64,000 nucleotides of DNA from NCBI RefSeq assembly GCF_000284295.1, contig NC_017093.1, positions 1,550,001 to 1,614,000 on the forward strand, written 5' to 3'. This document shows positions 17,137-27,862 of this stretch, one piece after another. The stretch comes from Actinoplanes missouriensis 431. Its GTDB lineage: Bacteria > Actinomycetota > Actinomycetes > Mycobacteriales > Micromonosporaceae. Below the pieces are notes generated by a model that saw only the letters and a program-made list of their open reading frames with translations, was not told the DNA's origin and made no database searches. The position numbers and the translations under genes were made by a program. How positions within the stretch are numbered: the first letter of the stretch is position 1; each line of letters begins with the position of its first letter.

Positions 17137-18069
17137 ATGCTGGTTCTGGGTGAAGTCCTCACGTCCCTGCTGCCGTCCTCCGCGGCGCTGCCGGCCGATG
17201 CCGGGGAGCGGCTGCTGGCCCTCACCACCGGCGCTCAGGTGATCCGGTCGGACCGTCCGATGTCGTACGTGGTCTCGCCGGAGCGGCTGACCGGCGTGGA
17301 CTGTCACGTGCCGACCGGGCCGCACGGCACCGCCCGGGCGATCGGCACGGTCACCACCCGCGCGGTGCTGACCGGCGGACACGTCCTGCAGTCGTCGGCG
17401 CGGACCACCGCCGTGCGCAGCTCGCACAACCGGCGGCTGCCCTGGTCGTACTATCTGGCCCGGCCGAGCAGCGTGGAGATCATCGGAAAGTACCGGGAGC
17501 GCGCGCTGACCGACGCCTTCCTGGCCGCCGCGCCCGCTCCGCCGATGCTGAACCTCGCCGCGATCGCCGGGCACACCGCCGACCGGGTCCGGAACAGCGC
17601 GATGGTCGACTCCCGGGTGCCGTTCCGCAGCCGGCAGACCACCCTGCGCTGGGCCGCCGCCCTCGGCGCCGAGGGCGACGCGCTCACGTTCACCGTGGAA
17701 CGGCCCGACCACCGGACGGTGCGGCTGCAGACGCACGGGACGGAACTCGGCGACGTGGTGGCGCTCTGCGAGGACCTGGCCCTGCACGACTGGCTGCTGA
17801 CCACGCTGACCGGGCTGGTGACCCGGGCCGGGCTGACCGGCCCGAAGCCGTCCGTGGCCGTCGACCGGATCCGGCCCGCCGTGGACCATCTGCTGCACCT
17901 GTGGATGCCCGGCGCCCGGCTGGAGGTGCGGACCCGGCGATTCTGGGAGGAGATGGAGCAGCGGGCCGGCTTCGGCCGCCAATGGGCCGCCTCGGTGCAG
18001 CGGATCCGCGACCATCTCGCGCTCAGCACGCTGCGGGAACTCGGCCGGCTCGCCGGACCGGCGTCGTGA
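17137..18069 (+). CDS. SCO2521-family protein (conserved actinobacterial cluster)
   Basis: A 310-residue soluble protein of no recognised domain. The beginning (MLVLGEVLTSLLPSSAALPA) and segments such as YVVSPERLTGVDCHVPT and RRLPWSYYLARP fit my memory of the SCO2521 family. There is no signal peptide or membrane helix. It is followed at once by the PLD-like membrane gene with a 4-base GTGA overlap (18066-18069), indicating translational coupling. ATG 17137 is chosen where the family match starts; only a weak GGGGCG precedes it. Members of the partner families lie on the opposite strand from 19025. The biochemical role is unknown. Confidence 0.78.
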   Translation: MLVLGEVLTSLLPSSAALPADAGERLLALTTGAQVIRSDRPMSYVVSPERLTGVDCHVPTGPHGTARAIGTVTTRAVLTGGHVLQSSARTTAVRSSHNRRLPWSYYLARPSSVEIIGKYRERALTDAFLAAAPAPPMLNLAAIAGHTADRVRNSAMVDSRVPFRSRQTTLRWAAALGAEGDALTFTVERPDHRTVRLQTHGTELGDVVALCEDLALHDWLLTTLTGLVTRAGLTGPKPSVAVDRIRPAVDHLLHLWMPGARLEVRTRRFWEEMEQRAGFGRQWAASVQRIRDHLALSTLRELGRLAGPAS

Positions 18070-19028
18070 GCGGGCTGACCGTGCCGGCCGGGAACTCGGG
18101 ACGCCGCCTCTCCGAGGTGCTGCGCAAAGTCCTGATCGCCCTGATCACCGGCGGCATCGCGTTCAGCCTGACCAACCTCGCGCAGAAGGACCCGCTGCTG
18201 TCGGTGACGCTCTCCGTGCTGGTCGGCGGGTCGGCGCTGGTGGTCCAGTTCCTGGTGGAGTTCGAGGCCCGGCTGCGGGAGGTCCAGCTCGGTCAGGAGG
18301 ACCAGGCCGTGCAGATCAAGGCCTGCGTCGACGAGCGGTTCCGGGCGATCAGCGAGGCGACCGAGCTGTTCGGCCTGATCGAGGAGTCCGCGGTGCAGAC
18401 CGAGCTGCTGAGCCAGCTCGTCCGGCACTCCACCAAGATCGGTACGGACTCGCCGCCGCTCGCGCACCGGCTGGCCCAGCGGGAACTGGCCCGGATGTCC
18501 GACTTCCTCAAGGAGCTCGGTGACGGCGCCGAGGCGATCTACGACGGTGAGGACCGGGACTGGCTGCTCAGCCTCGCCCACTCCGCCGTGACCAGCATCG
18601 ACGCGACGAGCCTGACCACTGTCGACGGCGGCGGGATGTGGGCCACCGACCTGGGGCAGCGGTACCTGGACTCGCAGCGGGACGCCGTCCGGCGCGGCGT
18701 CAAGATCCGCCGGATCTTCATCCAGGACCGTCCCGAGCCGGGCGGGCAGACCGCGCTCGACAAGATCTACCGCCAGCACGCGGACGTCGGCATCGACGTC
18801 CGGGTCCTCGACCTCTCCACCGCCAGCGACCTGCGCCGCACGTCGCTCTTCGACTTCGTGCTCTTCGACGGCGTGATCAGTTACGAGGTGACGACCGGCA
18901 CCTGGCTCGACGAGAACAACCCGCCGATCGTGGTGAACACCCGGCTGCTGCTGCATCCCGGCCGGGTCGAGGAGCGCGGCGAGCGGTTCCGCGAGCTGTG
19001 GGAGGCCGCCCGGCCGCGCGAGTCCTAG
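18066..19028 (+). CDS. Membrane-anchored PLD-like domain protein, unknown function
   Basis: A 320-residue protein. Two hydrophobic segments near residues 22-39 and 44-66 should anchor it in the membrane. A charged coiled-coil-like stretch follows (EARLREVQLGQEDQAVQIKA onward, about 67-115). The C-terminal domain from about residue 180 has a phospholipase-D-like look (RYLDSQRDAVRRGVKIRRIF, then FDFVLFDGVISYEV), but I find no HxK(x)4D motif, so catalysis of the usual kind is unlikely. GTG 18066 overlaps the SCO2521-type stop by 4 bases. Its TAG stop shares CTAG (19025-19028) with the stop of the convergent SCO2522-type gene. It may be the membrane element of the cluster. Confidence 0.75.
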   Translation: MSGLTVPAGNSGRRLSEVLRKVLIALITGGIAFSLTNLAQKDPLLSVTLSVLVGGSALVVQFLVEFEARLREVQLGQEDQAVQIKACVDERFRAISEATELFGLIEESAVQTELLSQLVRHSTKIGTDSPPLAHRLAQRELARMSDFLKELGDGAEAIYDGEDRDWLLSLAHSAVTSIDATSLTTVDGGGMWATDLGQRYLDSQRDAVRRGVKIRRIFIQDRPEPGGQTALDKIYRQHADVGIDVRVLDLSTASDLRRTSLFDFVLFDGVISYEVTTGTWLDENNPPIVVNTRLLLHPGRVEERGERFRELWEAARPRES

Positions 19029-20005
19029 AGCATCTTGGTGGTGTCGCCGTCGAAGACGTACGAGATGCGCTGCACCAGGTCGTCCGGAAGGCCGAAGCCC
19101 TCGCCCTCGGCCCGCCGCCGGACCTGGCGCTGGACCTCCTCGTCGACGTTCACCTGGCTCAGCACCACGCCGACCGCCGCCTCGATGTTCTGGAAGCGCC
19201 GGGCCAGCATGGAGAGCGTGCGATAGGCGCTGAACGGCTGCGCCGCCGGGTTGAGCCGCAGGATCGGCGGCATCTCCGCCCAGGTCGCCGGCAACCGGTC
19301 GCCGACCGGTTCCGGGGGCGCCACCGGCCGGCCCTCGCACCGCAGCATGCCGAGCCGCAGCAGCTGCCAGACCGACGCGAGGTAGGGGCAGGACCAGAGC
19401 CGGCCGTCCGGCCCCTCGGAGAAGATCTCCACGGCCAGGAAGATCGAGTGGCGGTTCTTGGCGTTCTCGACAGGCGGCTGGAACCCGGCGTCACGGGCCA
19501 TCGCCGGCTGCGGCGAGGTGCCCGGCGGGCGGCTGCCGTTGGTGAGCCAGCCGCTCTCCTGCGGCGGCGGCCAGACCCCGTCGGTGCCCGGCGACGGGTC
19601 CGGGACCAGCCGGTCCAGCACCAGCTCGGCGGGCCGGACGTCCCCGGCGTCGGCGCAGGCCGCCTCCCGGGCCACGTAGTCGATGGTGAGCCCGTTGTCG
19701 CCGGCCGCCTCGACCAGCTGGGCGATCACCTCGTCCGGGCTGCTGAACGTGGTGAAGTAGTCGTCCACCAGGAAGCAGGTGCTGATCCGGGGGCGCTTGC
19801 CCGGCCCGGCGAGGTCGGCGACCCGCTGCTCGGCGGCGGCCACCCACGGCTTGATCTCGCGGAAGTGCCGGCGCAGCTGGTCGATGCCGCCCTCGTAGTC
19901 CTCCATGTAGAGATGGCCCAGCTCGATCGAGACGTGCGCCAGCGGGACCTGCTCGACCCGCGGCTGCGCCGACCGCTCCCGGAAGGTGGCCGCGGGCTCC
20001 GTCAC
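19025..20005 (-). CDS. SCO2522-family protein
   Basis: A 326-residue protein resembling the SCO2522 family. Characteristic stretches are VPLAHVSIELGHLYMEDYEG, STCFLVDDYFTTFSSPDEV, RHSIFLAVEIFSEGPDGRLW and the C-terminal FQNIEAAVGVVLSQVNVDEE. No membrane segment or known catalytic motif is visible. The GTG start at 20005 overlaps the stop of the P-loop gene by 4 bases, so it is the last gene of a coupled three-gene minus-strand operon. The TAG stop lies on the palindromic CTAG shared with the convergent PLD-like gene. Function unknown; the context ties it to the variant P-loop protein. Confidence 0.8.
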   Translation of the reverse strand: MTEPAATFRERSAQPRVEQVPLAHVSIELGHLYMEDYEGGIDQLRRHFREIKPWVAAAEQRVADLAGPGKRPRISTCFLVDDYFTTFSSPDEVIAQLVEAAGDNGLTIDYVAREAACADAGDVRPAELVLDRLVPDPSPGTDGVWPPPQESGWLTNGSRPPGTSPQPAMARDAGFQPPVENAKNRHSIFLAVEIFSEGPDGRLWSCPYLASVWQLLRLGMLRCEGRPVAPPEPVGDRLPATWAEMPPILRLNPAAQPFSAYRTLSMLARRFQNIEAAVGVVLSQVNVDEEVQRQVRRRAEGEGFGLPDDLVQRISYVFDGDTTKML

Positions 20006-20910
20006 CGCACCTCCCAGGCCTTGTCGTCGAGCAGCAGCTCGGACAGCCGCTTGAACGCCTCGGCGGTCCGGTCGTTGGCGATGCCGATGTTGTTCACGTC
20101 GTGCGCGGTGATCAGCTGTTCGCGCCACTGGAGCACCGGGTCGAGCGGCACCGAGTGCAGCAGCCAGAGCGGCCCGGCGCCCTCGGCCTGGGCGATCGCC
20201 TGCAGTTTGCCGTCCCACTCGGTGATCCACACGGCCTGCTGGGAGGTGAGGCCGGGACGGCTCGGGTCGACGAGCGCGGTCCGGACGAACCGCAGCGACG
20301 ACAGCAGCTCCTCCCGGTCGTGGCCCAGGTCCTCGCCGGTGTCCAGGATGCCGTGCTCGCCGTGCACCAGGGCGGCGGCCGCGATCACGTGCTGCTTGGT
20401 CCACCGGTGGTAGACCAGCCAGCGGGTGGTCACGCCGGCCAGCTGCTGGGCGGCGGCCAGGGCCATCTGCAGCGCGTACGACCGGCCCGCGCTCAGGTCG
20501 ACGAAGCAGACGTCGAACTCGCCGTTCAGCCGGCTGATCAGGTTCGCGCAGCGGCGGACCAGCTCCGGGCTGCTCGGGAACTCGCCGACACCGCTGTCAC
20601 CGGGCATCAGGATCAGCCGGCCGGCGTCGTAGGGCCGATCCTTGACGCTCTCCCGCTCGGTCTCGCCGAACACGTCGATGCGCCACGGGTCGGCGACCTT
20701 CCCCAGAAGGTACGAGTGGAGCCCGCCCTCCGGCACGCCGAGCCGTCCCGAGTCGACGTCGAAGACCGAGCCCGCGGTCGGCGAGCCGAAGTCGAAGTCG
20801 AGGTAGCAGACGTCGTTGCCGGCGAGCGCGCACTGGTACGCGACGTTGCTCGTCGTCACCGACCGCCCGGTGCCTCCCTTGTCGGAGGTCGCGAAGACCA
20901 GCATCGTCAC
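20002..20910 (-). CDS. SCO2523-family variant P-loop (ParA/MinD-like) protein
   Basis: A 302-residue relative of the SIMIBI/ParA-MinD ATPases. The deviant Walker A motif DKGGTGRS is at residues 10-17. The signature Lys11 is present but the phosphate-binding lysine is Arg16, so hydrolysis may be lost or altered. DVCYLDFDFGSPTAG follows where ParA has its switch I/A-prime Asp, and FDVCFVDLSAGRS fits Walker B. It starts at GTG 20910 with a GTGA overlap on the SCO2524 stop; ATG 20904 is an alternative. It overlaps the SCO2522 start by 4 bases. The protein may act as a nucleotide-dependent scaffold or switch; that is inference. Confidence 0.85.
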   Translation of the reverse strand: MTMLVFATSDKGGTGRSVTTSNVAYQCALAGNDVCYLDFDFGSPTAGSVFDVDSGRLGVPEGGLHSYLLGKVADPWRIDVFGETERESVKDRPYDAGRLILMPGDSGVGEFPSSPELVRRCANLISRLNGEFDVCFVDLSAGRSYALQMALAAAQQLAGVTTRWLVYHRWTKQHVIAAAALVHGEHGILDTGEDLGHDREELLSSLRFVRTALVDPSRPGLTSQQAVWITEWDGKLQAIAQAEGAGPLWLLHSVPLDPVLQWREQLITAHDVNNIGIANDRTAEAFKRLSELLLDDKAWEVR

Positions 20911-22760
20911 GACTCGCCGTCGAGATCGTCACGGGCCGCGGCGAACCGGTCCAGGCTCAGCAGCACGTCGATGGCGAGGGCCGAGGCGGTGCCGGGTTTC
21001 TCGTCGCGGATCGAGCGGCCGCGCTTGAGCTTGGCCGCCAGCGCCTGCAGGTCCATCTGCATCGCGTAACCGCCGTTCGGCGAGCCTTTCAGCAGCTCCT
21101 GGTCGTAGAGGTGCTCGGCCTCGCTGAGCAGGTCACCGGCCAGGTCCGCGAGCTCGTCGCTGCGCAGGGGTGGCTCGGTGATCACCTCGGCCGCGGTGAT
21201 CAGGCAGTCGACGACCCGTTTCGTGTGGTACCAGGAGGGCTCGGTGTAGAGGCCCTCGTAGTCCTCGAAGACCATTTTCGGCTGGTCCCAGAGGCCGCGC
21301 CGGCGGTCGTCGAGCAGCCGGCGCGAGTCCAGGTGGCCCCAGATCTCGTCGGCGAGCGCGAGCATCCGGCCGCGCAGCTGCGGGTCGCCGAGCAGCCCGG
21401 CCAGGCTGATCGTGCGCTTGAGCAACAGCGGTGCGAAATCGGACATCATCCAGACGAGCTGGGGCCCGCCGAGCTCGTCGCTGCCGCGCAGGTTGATCGG
21501 GAAACCGGGCGCGTGCAGCAGGTAGGACTGGTCGCCGGCGAAGACCCGGCGGTTGATCCGGGAGCGGTTCGCCAGCTCCTCCAGGACCTTGCCGACCCGG
21601 TCCAGGTCGGCGTCGCCGGCGCGCTTGCGAACCAGGTCCTGCACCACGATCGAGGAGACGTGCAGCGAGAAGTACTCCGATTCCTTCTCCGTGGTGCGCT
21701 GCCAGGGGATGTCCTCCAGCGGCCAGCGCCCGCCGCCGCTCGGCACGGCGATCTTCGACCAGTACGACTGGGTGAGGTCCCAGCGCAGCTGCAGGCCCTG
21801 CGCGAGGCGCAGCTGCTCCTCGTTGAGCAGGCCGAGTTGCCGGGTACGGGTGGAGAAGAGCGCCTCGATGGCGTCCAGGGCGACCACCGTGAAGTAGATG
21901 TAGGGCGCGGGTTCGGCGGCGCCCGGCAGCTGGTCGCCGACATCCTGGTTCGTGTTGATGGCCGGCGCGTCCCGGACGACGCCCCAGCTCCAGCCGCACT
22001 CGAAGAGCCGGTCCGGGTGGTCGAGCTCGTCGGCCACGCCGGCGCCGGAACCCATCGTGACGTCACGCAGGCTGGCCCGGATCTCCCGCAGCGTCTCCTG
22101 GATCTGCGGAACGATCTTCCGGGTGGAGAGGCCGCGCTGGTTCACCGTGCGGCACAGGGCCCGGCCGTCGCGGGAGTCCTTGTCGAAGATGTTGACGGTG
22201 AAGCTGCGCAGCAGGCCCACCATGGCCGCGGAGAGCCGCTTGCTCGCCATCGCCTCGATCCGGTCGATCTCGGCCCGCGAGCTGCGTCGTTTCAGGCTCT
22301 TGCGGAACTGCCTGGCGAAACCGATGGTCGCCAGGGCGAGCGAGAGCGAGATGGCGAACGAGTCGACGACCGGCTGGGCGAGCTGCTGCGGGTTCACCGC
22401 CTCGAGGTCGTCCTCCGGCTGGCCGCGGAAGTAGCTCTCCGCCGCGAAGATCGGCGTGCCGTTCTTGTCGGTGTACGTCGTCAGGTACGACTCGACGGCT
22501 TCGAGCAGGGTGAGCGGGATGTCCATCACGCCGCCGAGCGGTTTCAGGGCGGCCTGGACGTCCTCGGCGACCCGCTCCGGCGAGTCGAGGGCGAACTGCT
22601 CGATCGCCGTCGCCGGTCCGAAGACGCAGAGCAGCTGCTCCGCGTCACTGATCGAGTTTCGGCCGTCGCGACCGCCCCACACCCACTCGCCGTCGCGGTA
22701 GGAATGCTCGATCACCGCTTGCCAGATCTCGAGAAGCTGCTGCCGGGGTTGAACCCTCAT
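20907..22760 (-). CDS. SCO2524-family protein
   Basis: A 617-residue soluble, probably helical protein matching what I recall of the SCO2524 family. Recognisable segments are RQQLLEIWQAVIEHSYRDGE at the N-terminus, WQRTTEKESEYFSLHVSSIV, FEDYEGLYTEPSWYHTKRV and GGYAMQMDLQALAAKLKRGR near the C-terminus. No nuclease, protease or nucleotide-binding motif is apparent. ATG 22760 is used; a GTG six codons upstream has no better ribosome-binding site. It is the first gene of the minus-strand SCO2524-SCO2523-SCO2522 operon, with a 4-base overlap to the next gene. A hairpin at 22854-22883 separates it from the DUF429 gene upstream. Confidence 0.8.
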   Translation of the reverse strand: MRVQPRQQLLEIWQAVIEHSYRDGEWVWGGRDGRNSISDAEQLLCVFGPATAIEQFALDSPERVAEDVQAALKPLGGVMDIPLTLLEAVESYLTTYTDKNGTPIFAAESYFRGQPEDDLEAVNPQQLAQPVVDSFAISLSLALATIGFARQFRKSLKRRSSRAEIDRIEAMASKRLSAAMVGLLRSFTVNIFDKDSRDGRALCRTVNQRGLSTRKIVPQIQETLREIRASLRDVTMGSGAGVADELDHPDRLFECGWSWGVVRDAPAINTNQDVGDQLPGAAEPAPYIYFTVVALDAIEALFSTRTRQLGLLNEEQLRLAQGLQLRWDLTQSYWSKIAVPSGGGRWPLEDIPWQRTTEKESEYFSLHVSSIVVQDLVRKRAGDADLDRVGKVLEELANRSRINRRVFAGDQSYLLHAPGFPINLRGSDELGGPQLVWMMSDFAPLLLKRTISLAGLLGDPQLRGRMLALADEIWGHLDSRRLLDDRRRGLWDQPKMVFEDYEGLYTEPSWYHTKRVVDCLITAAEVITEPPLRSDELADLAGDLLSEAEHLYDQELLKGSPNGGYAMQMDLQALAAKLKRGRSIRDEKPGTASALAIDVLLSLDRFAAARDDLDGES

Positions 22761-22853
22761 AGCGCGGTCACCCACCACTCAATGGAGACGGCCTGGTGCG
22801 ACGCCAGTTTACAAAGCGGACGCTAAGTGGTGATCCGCCCATATGACCGAAGC

Positions 22854-22883
22854 GCGGATCGTAGCCGAATCGCTACAATCCGC
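22854..22883 (-). terminator. Hairpin terminator between DUF429 gene and SCO2524 operon
   Basis: GCGGAT (22854-22859) pairs with ATCCGC (22878-22883), and GTAGC (22861-22865) with GCTAC (22872-22876), giving a bulged 11-bp stem. It lies 20 bp beyond the DUF429 stop on the minus strand and upstream of the SCO2524 start. Confidence 0.6.
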
Positions 22884-22902
22884 GGCCGCAGTCCACAAGA
22901 GA

Positions 22903-23580
22903 TCAATACCAGATCGCTATCCGTGAGCCGTTCTCCTCCTCCGGCGGGCTCGGGTGGCTGAGAGCGCTGCCGGTGGCGACGCGGTGCGCGGTCCAGGCCA
23001 CCGCGGCGGCGTCCAGGATGTCGTCCGGCGGGGCCTGGCCCGCCGGGCCGAGCTGGTCCGGCAGCACGATGCCGTTGCGGGCCAGCAGCTCCCGGCGGCG
23101 GGCCTGTCCGCTCCAGGTCTTCTTCGCGTACGGCAGCGGCTCGCCCGCCATGGTCCGGAACGACAGCTCCGGGTGCGCCTCGAAGAGCAGGCCCGGGTGG
23201 CGTTCCCAGATGGCGTTCGCCTCGAGCAGCTTGGGTCGCAGCGCCCAGGACTGCCGGCTCAGCCCGGCGCCGGTCAGCTCGCGGCACAGCCGGTTCGCCG
23301 AGGTGAAGTCCTGCTCCATCCAGACCGGCCGGGGCGGCACCCGGAAGACACTGGCCCGGCGGGGTCCGAGCGTGTCCGCGGCGAGCGTGTCGGCGGCCCG
23401 CCACCGGTCCGGGAGCATGCCGAGCGGAATGTCCACACCGATCACCGCGGCGCCGGAGCTGCCCGCGACGATCTCGTAGAGCGTGGACGCGAGCACCGCA
23501 CGTCCGAAGGCGCCGTCCCGCAGCTCGACGCCGACCCAGCCGAGCGCGTACGCGTCGACGCCGATCACGTGGATGCTCAT
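22903..23580 (-). CDS. DUF429 family protein (predicted RNase H-like nuclease)
   Basis: A 225-residue protein of the DUF429 family, which has an RNase H-like fold. The first strand carries VIGVDAYALGWVGVEL with an acidic residue at the expected metal position, and VIGVDIPLGMLPDRWRAADTL follows. RASVFRVPPRPVW and LFEAHPELSFRTMAGEPLPY are family hallmarks, and DDILDAAAVAWTAHRVATGS supplies a C-terminal Asp pair. The start is ATG 23580. It is on the same strand as the SCO2524 operon but separated by a hairpin and 142 bp, so it is probably a separate unit. The substrate is unknown for the family. Confidence 0.85.
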   Translation of the reverse strand: MSIHVIGVDAYALGWVGVELRDGAFGRAVLASTLYEIVAGSSGAAVIGVDIPLGMLPDRWRAADTLAADTLGPRRASVFRVPPRPVWMEQDFTSANRLCRELTGAGLSRQSWALRPKLLEANAIWERHPGLLFEAHPELSFRTMAGEPLPYAKKTWSGQARRRELLARNGIVLPDQLGPAGQAPPDDILDAAAVAWTAHRVATGSALSHPSPPEEENGSRIAIWY

Positions 23581-23715
23581 CGGCGGGGATGGTCCATATC
23601 GGTCGCGCTTCGGGTGGGGGAACCGGGGCTGACGTCGACGGTGGTCATGATCTAAGACTACGCGCAGTGCCCGTCCGAACGCACGCCGTCATCACGCGGT
23701 TCTCGATGTTAAACA

Positions 23716-23728
23716 GACCTTAAAGGTC
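23716..23728. promoter_or_regulatory. Palindrome upstream of the chitinase gene
   Basis: GACCTTAAAGGTC is a perfect 13-bp palindrome about 92 bp before the chitinase start. It does not match the DasR site (TGGTCTAGACCA). It may be a regulator site for the chitinase; no direct support. Confidence 0.45.
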
Positions 23729-23819
23729 CTGACCTCGCTTGACTGTTGTTAATCGATGTGACTACGGTCTCTGCATCCCTCTCTTTGGAAAGTTTCCTAA
23801 CTGTTGAGGAGACATCCCC

Positions 23820-25292
23820 GTGCAGAAATCCGCCCGTCGGGCGATCCTTGCGAGCGTGGTCGTGGTCGCGGCAAGCGTCGCGGTCCCGCTCGTCTCGGCA
23901 TCGGCCGCCACCGCCTGTGCTCCCGCCTGGTCCTCGACCGCCACCTACGTCAAGGGCAACGTCGCCTCACAGAACGGCCACAACTACACCGCCAAGTGGT
24001 GGACCCAGAACGAGTCGCCGGCCACGAACAGCACCCAGTGGGCGGTCTGGACCGACAGCGGCGTCTGTGAGGGCGGCACCACGCCCACCACGCCGCCGAC
24101 CTCGCCCTCCACCTCCCCGTCGACGTCGACGTCGCCCTCCACCCCGCCCTCGACGCCGCCGACCTCGAACCCGCCCACCGGCAACAAGTGGGTCGTCGGT
24201 TACTTCGCCGAGTGGGGCGTCTACGGACGCGGCTACCACGTGAAGAACATCGACACGTCCGGCTCGGCCTCCAAGCTGACCCACATCCTGTACGCGTTCG
24301 CCAACACCACCGGCGGCAAGTGCTCGATCGGTGACTCGTACGCCGACTACGAGAAGGCCTACACCGCCGCGGAGAGCGTCGACGGCGTCGCGGACACCTG
24401 GGACCAGCCGCTGCGTGGCTCGTTCAACCAGCTCCGCAAGCTCAAGGCGAAGTACCCGCACCTCAAGGTGATCTACTCGGTCGGCGGCTGGACCTGGTCC
24501 GGCGGCTTCTCCGACGCGGCCAAGAACCCGGCCGCCTTCGCCGAGAGCTGCTACAACCTGGTCGAGGACCCGCGCTGGGCCGACGTGTTCGACGGCATCG
24601 ACGTCGACTGGGAGTACCCGAACGCCTGCGGCCTCACCTGTGACACCAGCGGCCCGGCCGCGTACGCCAACGTGATCTCGGCGCTGCGCGCCAAGTTCGG
24701 CAGCAACAACCTGATCACCTCGGCGATCTCCGCGGACGGCAGCAACGGCGGCAAGCTCGACGTGGCCGACTACGCATCCGGCATCGCGAAGCTCGACAAG
24801 GTCTTCCCGATGACGTACGACTACTTCGGCGCGTTCAACGCACAGGGCCCGACCGCCCCGCACTCGCCGCTGACCTCGTACGCCGGCATCCCGCAGGCCG
24901 GCTTCAACTCGGACGCCGCGATCCAGAAGCTGAAGAGCAAGGGCGTTCCGGCCAGCAAGATCCTGCTCGGCATCGGCTTCTACGGCCGGGGCTGGACCGG
25001 GGTCACCCAGGCGGCGCCGGGCGGCACCGCGACCGGCGCGGCGCCCGGCACCTACGAGGCGGGCATCGAGGACTACAAGGTCCTCAAGACCAAGTGCCCG
25101 GCCACCGGCACGGTCGCCGGAACGGCCTACGCCTTCTGCGGCAACAACTGGTGGAGCTACGACACCCCGTCGACCATCGCCGGCAAGATGACCTACGCGA
25201 AGAACCAGGGTCTCGGCGGCGCGTTCTTCTGGGAGCTCTCCGGTGACACCACCAACGGTGAGCTGATCACGGCCATCAAGGGCAACCTGTAA
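23820..25292 (+). CDS. Secreted chitinase, CBM5/12 plus GH18
   Basis: A 490-residue exported chitinase that would cleave beta-1,4 bonds in chitin. A Sec signal peptide covers about residues 1-30 (basic start, hydrophobic core, ASAATA). A chitin-binding CBM5/12-like domain at about 32-83 contains NYTAKWWTQNESP and WAVWTD. A Thr/Pro/Ser-rich linker follows to about 117, then a GH18 barrel. The catalytic motif DxxDxDxE is Asp258-Asp261-Asp263-Glu265 in DGIDVDWEYP; SVGGWTWSGGF is the other GH18 signature. GTG 23820 has GAGGAGA 8 bases upstream. A hairpin terminator follows at 25306. Confidence 0.95.
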   Translation: MQKSARRAILASVVVVAASVAVPLVSASAATACAPAWSSTATYVKGNVASQNGHNYTAKWWTQNESPATNSTQWAVWTDSGVCEGGTTPTTPPTSPSTSPSTSTSPSTPPSTPPTSNPPTGNKWVVGYFAEWGVYGRGYHVKNIDTSGSASKLTHILYAFANTTGGKCSIGDSYADYEKAYTAAESVDGVADTWDQPLRGSFNQLRKLKAKYPHLKVIYSVGGWTWSGGFSDAAKNPAAFAESCYNLVEDPRWADVFDGIDVDWEYPNACGLTCDTSGPAAYANVISALRAKFGSNNLITSAISADGSNGGKLDVADYASGIAKLDKVFPMTYDYFGAFNAQGPTAPHSPLTSYAGIPQAGFNSDAAIQKLKSKGVPASKILLGIGFYGRGWTGVTQAAPGGTATGAAPGTYEAGIEDYKVLKTKCPATGTVAGTAYAFCGNNWWSYDTPSTIAGKMTYAKNQGLGGAFFWELSGDTTNGELITAIKGNL

Positions 25293-27813
<2,521 letters not shown>

Positions 27814-27823
27814 CCGGCGCCTG

Positions 27824-27850
27824 CGTGTGGACGCGCCTCAATTCCACACG
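27824..27850. terminator. Bidirectional hairpin between convergent genes
   Basis: CGTGTGGA (27824-27831) pairs with TCCACACG (27843-27850) around an 11-base loop in the 49-bp gap between the threonine aldolase and the minus-strand amidotransferase-like gene. Confidence 0.65.
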
Positions 27851-27862
27851 CGGGCGGCGGCG

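Noticed and set aside
23716..23728. DasR (dre) site for the chitinase
   Set aside because: The palindrome is GACCTTAAAGGTC, whereas dre sites have TGGTCTAGACCA; symmetry alone is not enough.
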